From Actinomycetota bacterium (GTDB lineage: Bacteria; Actinomycetota; Thermoleophilia; Solirubrobacterales; Solirubrobacteraceae), in assembly GCA_005884115.1 (NCBI GenBank), contig VAXW01000005.1, positions 496,001-560,000 on the forward strand: a stretch of 64,000 nucleotides of DNA, given 5' to 3'. The notes beneath the pieces were generated by a model, which worked only from the letters and a program-made list of their open reading frames with translations, did no database searches and was not told the origin of the DNA. The first letter of the stretch is position 1. Every line of letters starts with the position of its first letter. Made by a program: the position numbers and the translations under genes. This document shows positions 8,284-17,800 of the stretch, in pieces.

Positions 8284-8673
8284 CTACCGCAACGCCTGCT
8301 CGAGCTCTCCCGACTCGTACATCTCGCACACGATGTCGCAGCCGCCGATCAACTGGCCGCCGACGAACAGCTGGGGGATCGTGGGCCACTCAGAGATGAG
8401 CGAGAGCTCCGCGCGAATACGCGCGTCGGGCAGTACGTCGACGGCGGCGAATGGGACCTCGAGCGCCTGCAGCGCGGCGACCGTACGCGCGGAGAACCCG
8501 CACGCGGGCGCCTCGGGCGTGCCCTTCATGAACAGGATCACGCGGTTCTCGCTGATGACCTGCTCGATCGCCTCGCGAATGGGGTTCGAGTCGGGGCCCG
8601 GACGGGTTGCGGAGCCGGCGCTCTCGGCACGCGGCGCCATGGGCAGTTCGGTGGCGGGATCTGTGTGTGACAT
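8284..8673 (-). CDS. grxD: Monothiol glutaredoxin, Grx4 family
   Basis: A 129-residue protein with the monothiol active site CGFS (Cys58) in KGTPEAPACGFSARTV, followed by WPTIPQLFVGG and GGCDIVCEMYESGEL, which hold the glutathione-binding residues. Grx4-type proteins carry [2Fe-2S] clusters and work with BolA proteins. Here the stop of the BolA gene directly adjoins this ATG. The first 30 residues are a disordered extension. Confidence 0.9.
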   Translation of the reverse strand: MSHTDPATELPMAPRAESAGSATRPGPDSNPIREAIEQVISENRVILFMKGTPEAPACGFSARTVAALQALEVPFAAVDVLPDARIRAELSLISEWPTIPQLFVGGQLIGGCDIVCEMYESGELEQALR

Positions 8674-8937
8674 TTATGTGATGGCTCCTGGCTCAGGGGT
8701 TGGGAGCTGCTCTGGCGTCTGCGTCTTCAGGGACAGGGCGTGGATCGCGCCGCCGATCTCATCCTCGAAGACCTCATACACCAAGCGGTGCTGCTCGATG
8801 CGGCTGCGGCCGGCGAAGGAGGCCGCCGTGATGATCGCGCGGAAGTGATCGCCCCCGCCCGTGTAGTCCTCGACCTCGGCGTGCGCGCCTGGGATCGCGG
8901 CCTCGATGCGCTGCTTGATGTGCTCCGGCGAGGGCAT
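8674..8937 (-). CDS. BolA family protein
   Basis: An 87-residue protein covering the BolA fold: IKQRIEAAIPGAHAEVED, GGDHFRAIITAASFAGRSR, EQHRLVYEVF, and GGAIHALSLKT at the end. The conserved His near the C-terminus (IHALSLKT), which can ligate the cluster shared with a CGFS glutaredoxin, is present. It is the first gene of a BolA-Grx4-DegV run and starts 37 bp from the divergent A-type Fe-S carrier gene. Confidence 0.9.
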   Translation of the reverse strand: MPSPEHIKQRIEAAIPGAHAEVEDYTGGGDHFRAIITAASFAGRSRIEQHRLVYEVFEDEIGGAIHALSLKTQTPEQLPTPEPGAIT

Positions 8938-8958
8938 TTCTCATCCAAGTCTAGCCGC

Positions 8959-8964
8959 TATACT
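8959..8964 (+). promoter_or_regulatory. -10 element giving a very short or absent leader for the Fe-S carrier gene
   Basis: TATACT ends 10 bases before the ATG at 8975, which would place the transcript start close to the start codon. A GGAAAG lies only two bases before the ATG. I see no clear -35. Confidence 0.45.
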
Positions 8965-8974
8965 TTGGAAAGCG

Positions 8975-9328
8975 ATGGTCACGCTGAGCGACAAGGGCGC
9001 CGAGAAGGTGCATGAGTTCCTCGCCTCCCAGGAGCAGGATGCCGCGGTCGCCGGCCTGCGCGTAGGGGTACGCGGCGGCGGCTGCTCGGGCTTTCAGTAC
9101 CAGCTGGCCTTCGATGAGCAGCGCGAGAGCGACGCCGTCTTCGAGAGCCACGGCCTGAAGCTGCTCGTCGACCGCGAGAGCCTGCCCTACGTGAGCGGCT
9201 CGACGATCGACTACGAGGAAACCCTGCAAGGCGCCGGCTTCAAGGTCGAGAACCCGAACGTCGTGGCCGCGTGCGGCTGCGGCTCATCCTTCCGCGTCGC
9301 CGAGCGCGAGCAGGCCTCAGCGCTCTGA
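8975..9328 (+). CDS. A-type iron-sulfur carrier / Fe-S insertion protein (IscA/ErpA/HesB family)
   Basis: A 117-residue protein with the three conserved cysteines of A-type carriers: Cys37 in GGGCSGFQYQL and Cys100/Cys102 in ACGCGSSF. It would accept and deliver Fe-S clusters. The divergent BolA-Grx4 pair next to it belongs to the same trafficking pathway, so this is a small Fe-S locus. It cannot be assigned to IscA or ErpA specifically. Confidence 0.9.
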   Translation: MVTLSDKGAEKVHEFLASQEQDAAVAGLRVGVRGGGCSGFQYQLAFDEQRESDAVFESHGLKLLVDRESLPYVSGSTIDYEETLQGAGFKVENPNVVAACGCGSSFRVAEREQASAL

Positions 9329-9349
9329 TCGGCGCCTGACCTTGGCGGC

Positions 9350-9367
9350 GGCCCTGTGTTTAGGGCC
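9350..9367 (+). terminator. Hairpin downstream of the Fe-S carrier gene
   Basis: Arms GGCCCT (9350-9355) and AGGGCC (9362-9367) flank a 6-base loop, 21 bases after the stop. There is no T-tract, so this is a weak candidate. Confidence 0.35.
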
Positions 9368-9420
9368 AAACGGCGGGGGTAACTGTGAGCCTCGCGTAAG
9401 CGATCGGCTTCGCTGCGCCC

Positions 9421-9449
9421 TTGACGCACCAGCCGCTTTCGTTTATGGT
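9421..9449 (+). promoter_or_regulatory. Promoter of the secreted protein gene at 9582
   Basis: TTGACG (9421-9426) and TATGGT (9444-9449) are separated by exactly 17 bases. Transcription from about 9456 would leave a leader of roughly 125 bases, ending in a GGAAAAGGAG ribosome-binding site. Confidence 0.6.
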
Positions 9450-9581
9450 CGGCCTGCTGCGCTGTCGGCTCGGGTACACGAACGACGGCCAGCACAGGGA
9501 GATCGGCGGAGAGGGAGCGTCTCGTGGCGCGAGCCGATGTCGATCGATCAATCCCCCGAGGGAAAAGGAGCAGTGGACTAG

Positions 9582-10460
9582 ATGAAACGTACGCGTATCG
9601 TGGGGCTTTGCCTCCTCGCGTTGGGTGCGATCTTCGCCTTCACGGCGTCGAGCGCGTTCGCCGTGGAAGGCAGCCTCGAATTCGGGAAATGCGTCAAAAA
9701 AGAAGAAGCCGCGAGTAAATTCAAGAACAGCGGCTGTACCAAACTGGCTGGCGGAGAAGTCGCGGAACACAAATTCGAATGGACTCCGCTGAGCACGATC
9801 GTCAAATTCACCAGCAAAAAAAAAGAACTGACGGGTAAGGCTGTACTCGAAGCGAAAAACGGCAACGAAATCTCGTGCACTGAACAGGTCCAGACGATAG
9901 GCGAATACGGTCCGGGTAAAACCCAGATCAAAAACGTCATAGGCGAATTCAGTGGCTGCGAAGCTTCTGGTGCCGAATGCAACAGCGCAGGTAAAGCAGC
10001 CGGCCACATCGACACGTTCAAACTCCACGGCGAACCTGGCGTCGTCAAAAAAGAAGCGAGTGAAGAAAAAAACATCGACGGCACCGACCTGCGAGGGGAA
10101 ACCTCTGAACTTCTCGCAGAATTCACGTGCGGCCCGCTTCCGGTGAAAGTTCGGGGCGGGGTAATCACGAAGACCGGGTACACCAAAGAAGGCAAATTCA
10201 TTCGCAACACGAACAAAATGCTGAACAAAGCCACGGTTGAATTTGTGGCTGAAAAACCGGGCAAACAGGTGCCTGAAGAATGGACGCCTCTCGGTAGCGG
10301 CATTTCCAACAACAAAAAAGAACTCATCAAAGAGTTCCTCGAAGGAAAAGTCAGCGAAGCCGCATACGAACAGTCTGGCCAGTCGCTGATCACGGTTCAG
10401 AAATCGAATCCGACGACGGTCAAGGTCGAGCTGCGGCAGTGCAAACAGGGCGTCTGCTAA
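9582..10460 (+). CDS. Secreted protein, Cys-containing family A (paralogue of 2985-3818)
   Basis: A 292-residue protein with a signal peptide (MKRTRIVGLCLLALGAIFAF, cleavage near SAFA). The mature part repeats the family-A landmarks: GSLEFGKC, KFKNSGCTKL, KFEWTPLS, FSGCEASGAEC, FTCGPLPV, TNKMLNK and a terminal VKVELRQCKQGVC. Function is unknown. Glu and Lys are nearly all GAA and AAA. A run of nine A (9816-9824) inside the reading frame is very unusual at this GC content and a possible slippage point. A terminator follows 47 bases after the stop. Confidence 0.75.
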   Translation: MKRTRIVGLCLLALGAIFAFTASSAFAVEGSLEFGKCVKKEEAASKFKNSGCTKLAGGEVAEHKFEWTPLSTIVKFTSKKKELTGKAVLEAKNGNEISCTEQVQTIGEYGPGKTQIKNVIGEFSGCEASGAECNSAGKAAGHIDTFKLHGEPGVVKKEASEEKNIDGTDLRGETSELLAEFTCGPLPVKVRGGVITKTGYTKEGKFIRNTNKMLNKATVEFVAEKPGKQVPEEWTPLGSGISNNKKELIKEFLEGKVSEAAYEQSGQSLITVQKSNPTTVKVELRQCKQGVC

Positions 10461-10507
10461 GCCCTCCCTCAGGGATGCTGACGTAGTCAGCGAAAGACGA
10501 TTCGAGC

Positions 10508-10531
10508 GAGGGGTCCCGCAAGGGGCCCCTC
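10508..10531 (+). terminator. Intrinsic terminator after the 9582 gene
   Basis: A 10-bp stem (10508-10517 with 10522-10531, one G-T wobble) closes a GCAA tetraloop and is followed by a moderately T-rich stretch. It separates the 9582 gene from the next unit. The rest of 10461-10777 holds only the promoter at 10671. Confidence 0.7.
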
Positions 10532-10670
10532 GTCGTTCCTCGGCGAGCGTCGGGCCGGGCCGCCGAGCACAGGCCAGCCGGAGCGAGCGGGAATCGAGCT
10601 CGCGTGCGACTCGATCTCTGCCCGGCAGCCATCGGGCGGGGGTTCCGCCGGATCGGCTGTCGGTTGCGGC

Positions 10671-10700
10671 TTGACAGGCGGCGGACGACGTGAGTAGGCT
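10671..10700 (+). promoter_or_regulatory. Promoter of the giant NHL-repeat gene
   Basis: A consensus TTGACA (10671-10676) and TAGGCT (10695-10700) are 18 bases apart. The expected leader is about 70 bases and ends in GGAGAGG before the ATG at 10778. Confidence 0.55.
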
Positions 10701-10777
10701 CGCGATTGCGCCCGCGGCTGCTGAGGGGGAGGCGCCGCGCGAGGAGCGCAGCTAGGATTCGGGACAGGAGAGGATGG

Positions 10778-13700
10778 ATGGGCGGTGATTGTCAGACGGC
10801 AGGCGGGCGCAACGCGCCGCACCTTGCCCGCGGCCGCCGCCTGGCTCGCTCGGCGACGCGCCTGACGCTCGCCGCCGCGGTGCTCGGCTGCGCGACGGGC
10901 GTTATGTCCACCCCCGCGCTCGCGCTGAGCCAGCGCGGGCACTCCTTCGGCTTCTCCTTCGGCGAAAAAGGCGAAGGCCTGGACCAGTTCAGCGGGCCCG
11001 CGGGCGTGGCGATCAACGAATCCTCCGGCGACGTGTACGTCGTCGACGCCGGCAACCAGCGTGTCGAGGTCTTCCACGCGAACGGCGAACCCGTGGCTGC
11101 ATGGGGCTGGGGAGTGGCCGACGCAAAAGAAGAATTCGAGGAATGCAAAGCCGCCTGCAAACCGGGGATCGCGGGGACGGGCGAAGGCCAGTTTCGATAC
11201 CCGGAAAAACTCAAGGGTCATCAGCGAGCCGCGATCGCGATCGCGGTCGACAACTCGACGAACGGAGCCGACCCCTCGAAAGGCGACGTGTACGTGGTGA
11301 GCGACGTCAAAAGCGAACAGAACGTCATCGAGAAGTTCAGCCCGAGCGGGGAACGCCTCGGCCGGCTCCCGTTCGGCACGTTGAAGACAGTCGGCGGTTT
11401 GAGCGTGGACGCAAACGGTGTCGTCTGGGTGCAAGGGACGACAGGTGGCGCAGAAGTCGAAAACGGCAAAGGCAAAGAAGCAGAAAAAGAAGCGGACAAT
11501 TCCCGTGAGCAGGCGCTCGTCGAACTTGAATTCGTCGAGCGCTTCAGTAACGCTAAAAACGCTGGTGAAGCCGAAGTCCTGTCGACCGTAGAAATCGAAG
11601 CAGAAAACCACCTCGCCGAACTCGCGTTCGCCGCGTGCCCCACCGCCGGAATCGGAATCACCGCAGACGGCGGGACGCTCTACGCCAACCACGAACGGGT
11701 CTCGCTCGAAGAAGAAGTGTGCGCGCCCGAACAGGAAGAAATCAACAAAGAAGAAAAAAACAAACAGCACGCGACCGTGTCGTCCGTGACGGCGAGGCTA
11801 AGCGTCATCGGCGAACCGCCCACGACGGCCGAACCCACGCTCCCAGCCCTCGATAGCGAGTACACGAGCGGCATCGCCGTGGACCAGTCGAGCGGCAACG
11901 TCTATCTCGACAACCAGACCTCGGTGGCCGCGTTCGACTCCTCCAGCGACTTCGTTCAGCGCTTCGGCACCACCCAGCTCAAAGGTGGAGGCGGCGCGGG
12001 TATCGCCGTGAACGCCAAAACAGGCGACGTATACGTGGTCGACTACAAGAAAAACCGCGTGGACGTCTTCGAGCCCGAAGTGAGCGGGCCGCCCGTCATC
12101 GACTCGCTCACGTACGAAAACATCACGTCGAGCGAAACCAAGCTCATAGCCAAGATCGACCCGCACGGCGCACCGACGGAAGCCTTCTTCGAATACGGAA
12201 CCGAACCCTGCTCTGTCCCGTCGTCGTGCGTGCAAACGGCGCCGAAGCCCGTCGGGAGCGGGTTCGGAGACGTCCCATTCGAAGAAACAATCACCGGTCT
12301 GCAGCCGGCGACACGCTATTACTTCAGGGTGCTGGCGATGCACCCGGGCCAAGAAGCGGTGCCAGCCGAATCTGAACTCCACACGTTCACCACGCTTCCG
12401 CGCGCGTCGGGCCTGTTGCCGGACAACCGCGCCTGGGAGATGGTCTCCCCGGCGGCGAAGGAAGGCGCGGCGATCGAAGCGATCGGTGGCATCGGGGGCA
12501 ACGCCGCGCCCCAGGCGCCGGCCATACAGGCCGCCGCGAAAGGAGACGGGATCACCTACGGCGCGAACACCGCGACCGAAGAAGAACCGGAAGGGAACCG
12601 CGCACCCGAAGCCCAGCAGATCATCTCACAGCGTGGGCCCGAAGGATGGCGCTCGAAGGACATCGTTACGCCGCACTTCAAAGGTGAAGGCCTAAGGCCC
12701 GGCAGCGCCACGGAGGAGTATCAGCTCTTCTCGACCGACGACCTGGCGCTGGGACTGGTCCGACCGTGGGTACTCAAAGACGGACTGCAAGAACCGCCGC
12801 TCGTGCCAGGCGTCGAAAAAGAACAGGGCAACATCTACCTGCGCACCAACTTCGACTCCACCTGCGAAGCTGCTGGCAGCTGCTTCGAACGGCTCGTGAC
12901 GCCCGAAAACGTGGAAGTCGAAAGCGCCGAATTCGGAGGCCAGCTACAGGTCCTCCACGGGACGCCAGACCTGAAGCACGTGGTGTTCCGGTCCAAGGTG
13001 CCACTGCTGTTGGGCGCACCGGAAAAAAGCATCTACGAGTGGAGCGCCGACAAGCCAGCGAAAGAAGGGCAGCTGAAGCTTGTAAACGTCCTACCGAAGA
13101 AAGAAGAAAAAGAAGAACCCGCGACGGGCGAACCGCCACCCGGGTTGGGCGGCGAAGCCGGGGAACTCGTTAACAACGCGCGCCATGCGATCAGCGATGA
13201 CGGCTCGCGCGTGATCTGGACGGTCGCTGGTCACATCTACATGCGCGACATGGAAGGCGGGCACACGATCGAGGTGACGAAACCAGAAGCGGGCATCGAA
13301 GAAGTCGGAGGAGCTGCGGCGTATATGGACGCGAGCAAGGACGGCTCGAGGATCTTCTTCACCGACACAGTGCCGCTGACGAGCAGCTCGACGCTCGAAC
13401 CGCTGGGCGGCTCCGAAAATGGAGCAAACCCAGCGGACCTGTACGTCTGCGAACTCGAAGGAGAAGGCGAAGAACAGAAATGCAAGCTCACCGATCTCAG
13501 CGTCGATCAGAACGGCGACCTCGGTGAAGAGGCGGATCTCACGCAGCAGATCCTGGGCGCAAGCGAAGCGTTCAGCGAAGAAGATGGCTTCAACGTCTAC
13601 TTCGTCGCCAACGGCGCGCTTGCACCCGGCGCCGTCAAAGGCAACTGCCCGACGACCCACGTCAAGGTGCCAGAAGAAGGCAGCCTCGAAGGCCGCCTAT

Positions 13701-14809
13701 GCAACCTCTATCTCACGCACTTCGACGGGTCCGAATGGCAAGCCCCGAAGCTGATCGCAATCCTCTCAGCGGAAGACGACGGCGACTGGGGAGCCGGCCC
13801 GGAAAGCACGGCGACCGAGCTGGGGCACGTCAGCAGCCGTGTGTCTCCAAACGGGCGCTACCTGACGTTCATGTCGAAGAGGTCCCTGACCGGCTTCGAC
13901 AACAGAGACGTCACCTCGACAGAAGAACACGAAGTGTTCGACGAGGAGGTCTTCCTGTTTGACGCCAAGGAAGGCAAGCTGGTGTGCGCATCGTGCAACC
14001 CGTTCGGCGCAAGGCCGACCGGTGTGCTGGACCGAAGGGAAGCGGGCGAAGGGCTGGGCCTGCTCGTCGATCGCCCCGCGGCGTGGCGGGGCCAGGTGGT
14101 TGGCCAGACTCTGGCAGGCAGCATTCCCACCTGGACCGAACTCGCCAAACAAACGACCCTCTACCAGTCACGCTACCTCTCAGACGAAGGCCGACTGTTC
14201 TTCAACAGCCCCGATCAGCTCGTCACGCTCCCCGCAGGCGAGGAATTCGTGCACAAGGAGAACGTCTACGAGTACGAGCCATCGGGCCTGGGCTCATGCA
14301 CCGATCCCGCCGGGTGCGTGGCGCTGCTGACGTCGGGAACCAGCGATCACGAATCGGCCTTCATCGACGCGAGCGACGATGGGAGCAGCGTGTACTTCAT
14401 CACGGCCGCGCCGCTCGTCGCCGCCGATCAGGACAAGAGCCTCGACGTCTACGACGCCCGCGTGTGCCGTCCAGAATCACCCTGCCTGACAGGACCAGCA
14501 GCCCAACCGCGCCCATGCGAATCGACCGAAACGTGCCAAGGCGCGCACACACCGGCTCCGACCTTCGAAACGCCCGGAACCTTGACCAACTCGGGGCCGG
14601 GCAACATTCACAAGGAAATCGTCAGGCCAGAAGAAAAAGGAAAAGGCAAAGGGAAACGGCACAAAACTCGCGCCCAACTGCTCAAACGCGAACTGAGGAA
14701 GTGCCACAAGCTCAAGAAGCACAAGAAGCGCGTCGCCTGCGAACGCCGCGCCCGCAAGCGGTTCGGGCCCAAGAAAGCCGGCCATAAGACTGCGAGGGGG
14801 AAGCGATGA
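10778..14809 (+). CDS. Giant secreted NHL-repeat / beta-propeller protein with basic C-terminal tail
   Basis: A 1,343-residue exported protein. A long signal region (about 1-50, TLAAAVLGCATGV core) leads into NHL-type blades: GVAINESSGDVYVVD at about 72, GLSVDANGVVWV near 207, GIAVDQSSGNVYLD near 365 and GIAVNAKTGDVYVVD near 407. A fibronectin-III-like domain spans about 436-541 (GLQPATRYYFRVLAMHP). From about 547 a second propeller-like, TolB/WD40-style region begins (NRAWEMVSPAAKEGA, later SPNGRYLTFMSKRSLTG). The last 55 residues are Lys/Arg-rich with two Cys (CHKLKKHKKRVACERRARKR), matching the tail of the next protein. I chose ATG 10778 for its GGAGAGG. Its stop overlaps the next ATG. GAA/AAA codons dominate. 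Confidence 0.75.
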   Translation: MGGDCQTAGGRNAPHLARGRRLARSATRLTLAAAVLGCATGVMSTPALALSQRGHSFGFSFGEKGEGLDQFSGPAGVAINESSGDVYVVDAGNQRVEVFHANGEPVAAWGWGVADAKEEFEECKAACKPGIAGTGEGQFRYPEKLKGHQRAAIAIAVDNSTNGADPSKGDVYVVSDVKSEQNVIEKFSPSGERLGRLPFGTLKTVGGLSVDANGVVWVQGTTGGAEVENGKGKEAEKEADNSREQALVELEFVERFSNAKNAGEAEVLSTVEIEAENHLAELAFAACPTAGIGITADGGTLYANHERVSLEEEVCAPEQEEINKEEKNKQHATVSSVTARLSVIGEPPTTAEPTLPALDSEYTSGIAVDQSSGNVYLDNQTSVAAFDSSSDFVQRFGTTQLKGGGGAGIAVNAKTGDVYVVDYKKNRVDVFEPEVSGPPVIDSLTYENITSSETKLIAKIDPHGAPTEAFFEYGTEPCSVPSSCVQTAPKPVGSGFGDVPFEETITGLQPATRYYFRVLAMHPGQEAVPAESELHTFTTLPRASGLLPDNRAWEMVSPAAKEGAAIEAIGGIGGNAAPQAPAIQAAAKGDGITYGANTATEEEPEGNRAPEAQQIISQRGPEGWRSKDIVTPHFKGEGLRPGSATEEYQLFSTDDLALGLVRPWVLKDGLQEPPLVPGVEKEQGNIYLRTNFDSTCEAAGSCFERLVTPENVEVESAEFGGQLQVLHGTPDLKHVVFRSKVPLLLGAPEKSIYEWSADKPAKEGQLKLVNVLPKKEEKEEPATGEPPPGLGGEAGELVNNARHAISDDGSRVIWTVAGHIYMRDMEGGHTIEVTKPEAGIEEVGGAAAYMDASKDGSRIFFTDTVPLTSSSTLEPLGGSENGANPADLYVCELEGEGEEQKCKLTDLSVDQNGDLGEEADLTQQILGASEAFSEEDGFNVYFVANGALAPGAVKGNCPTTHVKVPEEGSLEGRLCNLYLTHFDGSEWQAPKLIAILSAEDDGDWGAGPESTATELGHVSSRVSPNGRYLTFMSKRSLTGFDNRDVTSTEEHEVFDEEVFLFDAKEGKLVCASCNPFGARPTGVLDRREAGEGLGLLVDRPAAWRGQVVGQTLAGSIPTWTELAKQTTLYQSRYLSDEGRLFFNSPDQLVTLPAGEEFVHKENVYEYEPSGLGSCTDPAGCVALLTSGTSDHESAFIDASDDGSSVYFITAAPLVAADQDKSLDVYDARVCRPESPCLTGPAAQPRPCESTETCQGAHTPAPTFETPGTLTNSGPGNIHKEIVRPEEKGKGKGKRHKTRAQLLKRELRKCHKLKKHKKRVACERRARKRFGPKKAGHKTARGKR

Positions 14810-17800
14810 GCGTGAGAACACGCACGCTGATGCGCTCGCCGCGGACGTACCTGATCGCGGCGATCGCGCTGGCGGCGCTGGCGCTCTCGCTCGCCGCGGC
14901 GCGGCCTGCGCTCGCAGCGTCCGCCGAGCCGTGGTGGCACCTCGAAGTGATACCCACCCCCACCAACCTCCCGCCCGGCGGCGAAGGCGTAATCGAGGTC
15001 CTCGCGACCAACGTCGGCGATGCGCCGGTCGATGGGAAAGCACACCCGGTGACCGTGTCGGACATGCTGCCAGCGCGCCTCAAAGCCGAAGTGATGGTGG
15101 GTCGTGCCGCCCGCAGAAGTTATCCGATCGGCGGAGGCAAAGAATTTGAAGAAACCACAATGACCTGCCCGGAACCGGCGGAACTGAAAGAAAAGCAAGA
15201 AAAAAACGAACTCAGCTGCACGTACAACACAAAGCTCGCAGAGTTCGAATCGCTCATGATCCAGATCAAGGTGAAAGTCGAAGCACCGGAAGAAGGAGAA
15301 CCGCTGGAGACCGAATTGGCCAACAAGGCCGAGCTGAAAGGCGGCGGCGGGGTGACGCCCCCGGCGGAAACGCGCCCTCTGAAGATCTCCAGCGCCCCCG
15401 TTCAGTTCGGCGTCAACCGCTTTGAACTAAAGCCCGAAGAAGCCGGAGGCGAATCGATTGCGAGCGAAGCGGGCTCGCACCCGTTCCAGATCACAAACTA
15501 CCTGAACCTCAACCTGAAGCTCGAAAACTGGCCCCTGGAACAGTTCCCCAAAGGGCACATGCTTCCTTCCCTGCCTGCCCTGCCGAGGGACTTCATCTTC
15601 CATCTCCCTCCGGGAGTAATCGGCAACCCGACGGCGGTTGAAACCTGCTCGGAATCAGACTTCGCCGCCGTGCAGAATCTCAAAAACCTGTGCCCGGCCA
15701 GCAGCGTGCTGGGGGTAGCCGTGCTCCACATCCTCGAACCGCAGACGTTTGGAGACGCGGTGCTCGCGGTCCCGGTCTTCAACCTCGAACCGCGCCGCGC
15801 CGCCGAAGGCGTGCCGGGAGAGCCGGCCCGCTTCGGCTTCTTCGCCGCGCACACGCTCGTGTTCATCGACACCGAAGTGAACAGCGAAGAAGAATACGCT
15901 GCGACGGTGACAGTGCACAATGCCAGCCAGGTCGCAGAGGTGCTGAGCAGCATCGTCACGTTCTGGGGCGATCCGGGCAATGAAGTTCACGACGAAGCAC
16001 GTGGCTGGCTCTGCGTGGAAGGCGAACGATATGCGCAGAGCGAACTTCTGACCTGCAAACCCCCCGAACCTCGTCCGACTCGGTCCTTCCTGCTGCTCCC
16101 GACTACATGCCACAAAAAACTGAGCGCGAGCCTCGAAGGCCGCTCATGGCCTGCTCCCGGCGCCCCCGAAGGATTCCCGCTCGAACGGCAGGAATTCGAA
16201 ATCGTCGAAGAAATAACCGGCTGCGACACGCTCGAATTCAATCCGAAAATCGAAGTCGTGCCTGAAAGCCACGAAGCGAGCACGCCCACAGCGCTGACCG
16301 TCAAAGTGAAAGTCCCGTCAGAAGGCACGGTATCTCCGGAAGGCCGGGCGCAGTCGGCCGTGAACGCGACGACCGTGAAGCTGCCGGACGGCGTGGTTTT
16401 GAACCCGGGCGCGGGCGACGGTTTGCTGACCTGCTTCGCACGCGCGGAATCGCCCATCCAACAGTTCCGAGAAGAAGAAGAAAGAGATGAAGTGGGCCTT
16501 GAAGCGGGCCCGCCCCTGGCTTCGCAGATCGGAAACGATCACTTCACGGCCAGCACTCCCACGTGCCTGAACCAGTCGAAGGTCGGCACGGTCAAGATCA
16601 AAACGCCGCTGCTGAACCACGACATCGATGGCGCGCTGTATCTGGCGAATGAGAACACGAACCCCTTCGAACCTCCACTCGTGCTCTACCTGGTCGTGGA
16701 CGACAAACCAGACGGGATCCTCGTAAAGCTCGCCGGCACCACCGCGGTGGATCCCAACACGGGCCAGCTCACGTCCACGTTCGAGAACACGCCGCAGCTG
16801 CCGTTCGAAGAGCTGGAAGTGAAATTCTTCAAAGGAGGGCGCAGCTCGGTCAGCACGCCGCCGTACTGCGGCGACTTCATCACGACCGGATCGTTCACGC
16901 CCTGGTCGACCGTCACGCCGTCGTCGCCCGGCTCCCCGGTTCCCGTAGCAACCGAACCGTCGCAGCCGGGACACGAACAACTGCTGATCAGCTCCGGCCC
17001 GAACAAAAGCGCGTGCACGTTCCCCGGCAACCCGCTGCCCTTCGCGCCGTCACTCGTGGCCGGCCCCGTCCCCAATGCCGAAGGCCAGGGCGGCCTCAAC
17101 GCCGGCCAGTACACCGACTTCAACGTCACGATCAAAGTTCCCGACGGGAACCAGGCGCCGAAGACGCTGTCGATGAAACTGCCCGCCGGGGTCGCGGCGA
17201 AACTTGCGACGGTCGAACCGTGCCCGGCAGCCAACCGAGATGCTTCTCCGCCGAGCTGTCCCGCCTCGAGTCTCGTCGGCGAAACGACCGCGCTCGCCGG
17301 TCTGGGCTCCGAACCCGTGACGCTGCACGGCAACCTGTACCTCACCCAGGGCTACAACGGCGCGCCATTCGGCCTGCTCGCCGTGACGCACGCGGTAGTA
17401 GGCCCCGAATATGCCGGGCGCCGAACCTTCAACCTCGGCGAGATCCCGATCCGCTCGACGATCAACGTCGATCCAAACACCGCCGTCGTGAGCATCGACA
17501 CGACCGATGCGATCCCGCAGTTCGTCAAAGGCGCTCCGGCACAGCTGAAAGAACTCAATGTGCGCGTCAACCGCAAAGAATTCCAGTTCAACCCGACCAA
17601 CTGCTCACCGCTGAAAATTGAAGGGCAGATGATCGGCTACCAGGGCACGGCTGGTCATCTGGAATCCCCGATGCAGCTGAATGGCTGTGACAAACTGCAC
17701 TTCGACCCAGGCTTCGAAGCCGAAGTCGAAGGACAGGGGAGCAAAGAAAAGGGCGTCGGGTTCAAGGTAATCACGACCTCTAAAGGGATCGGTGAGGGCA

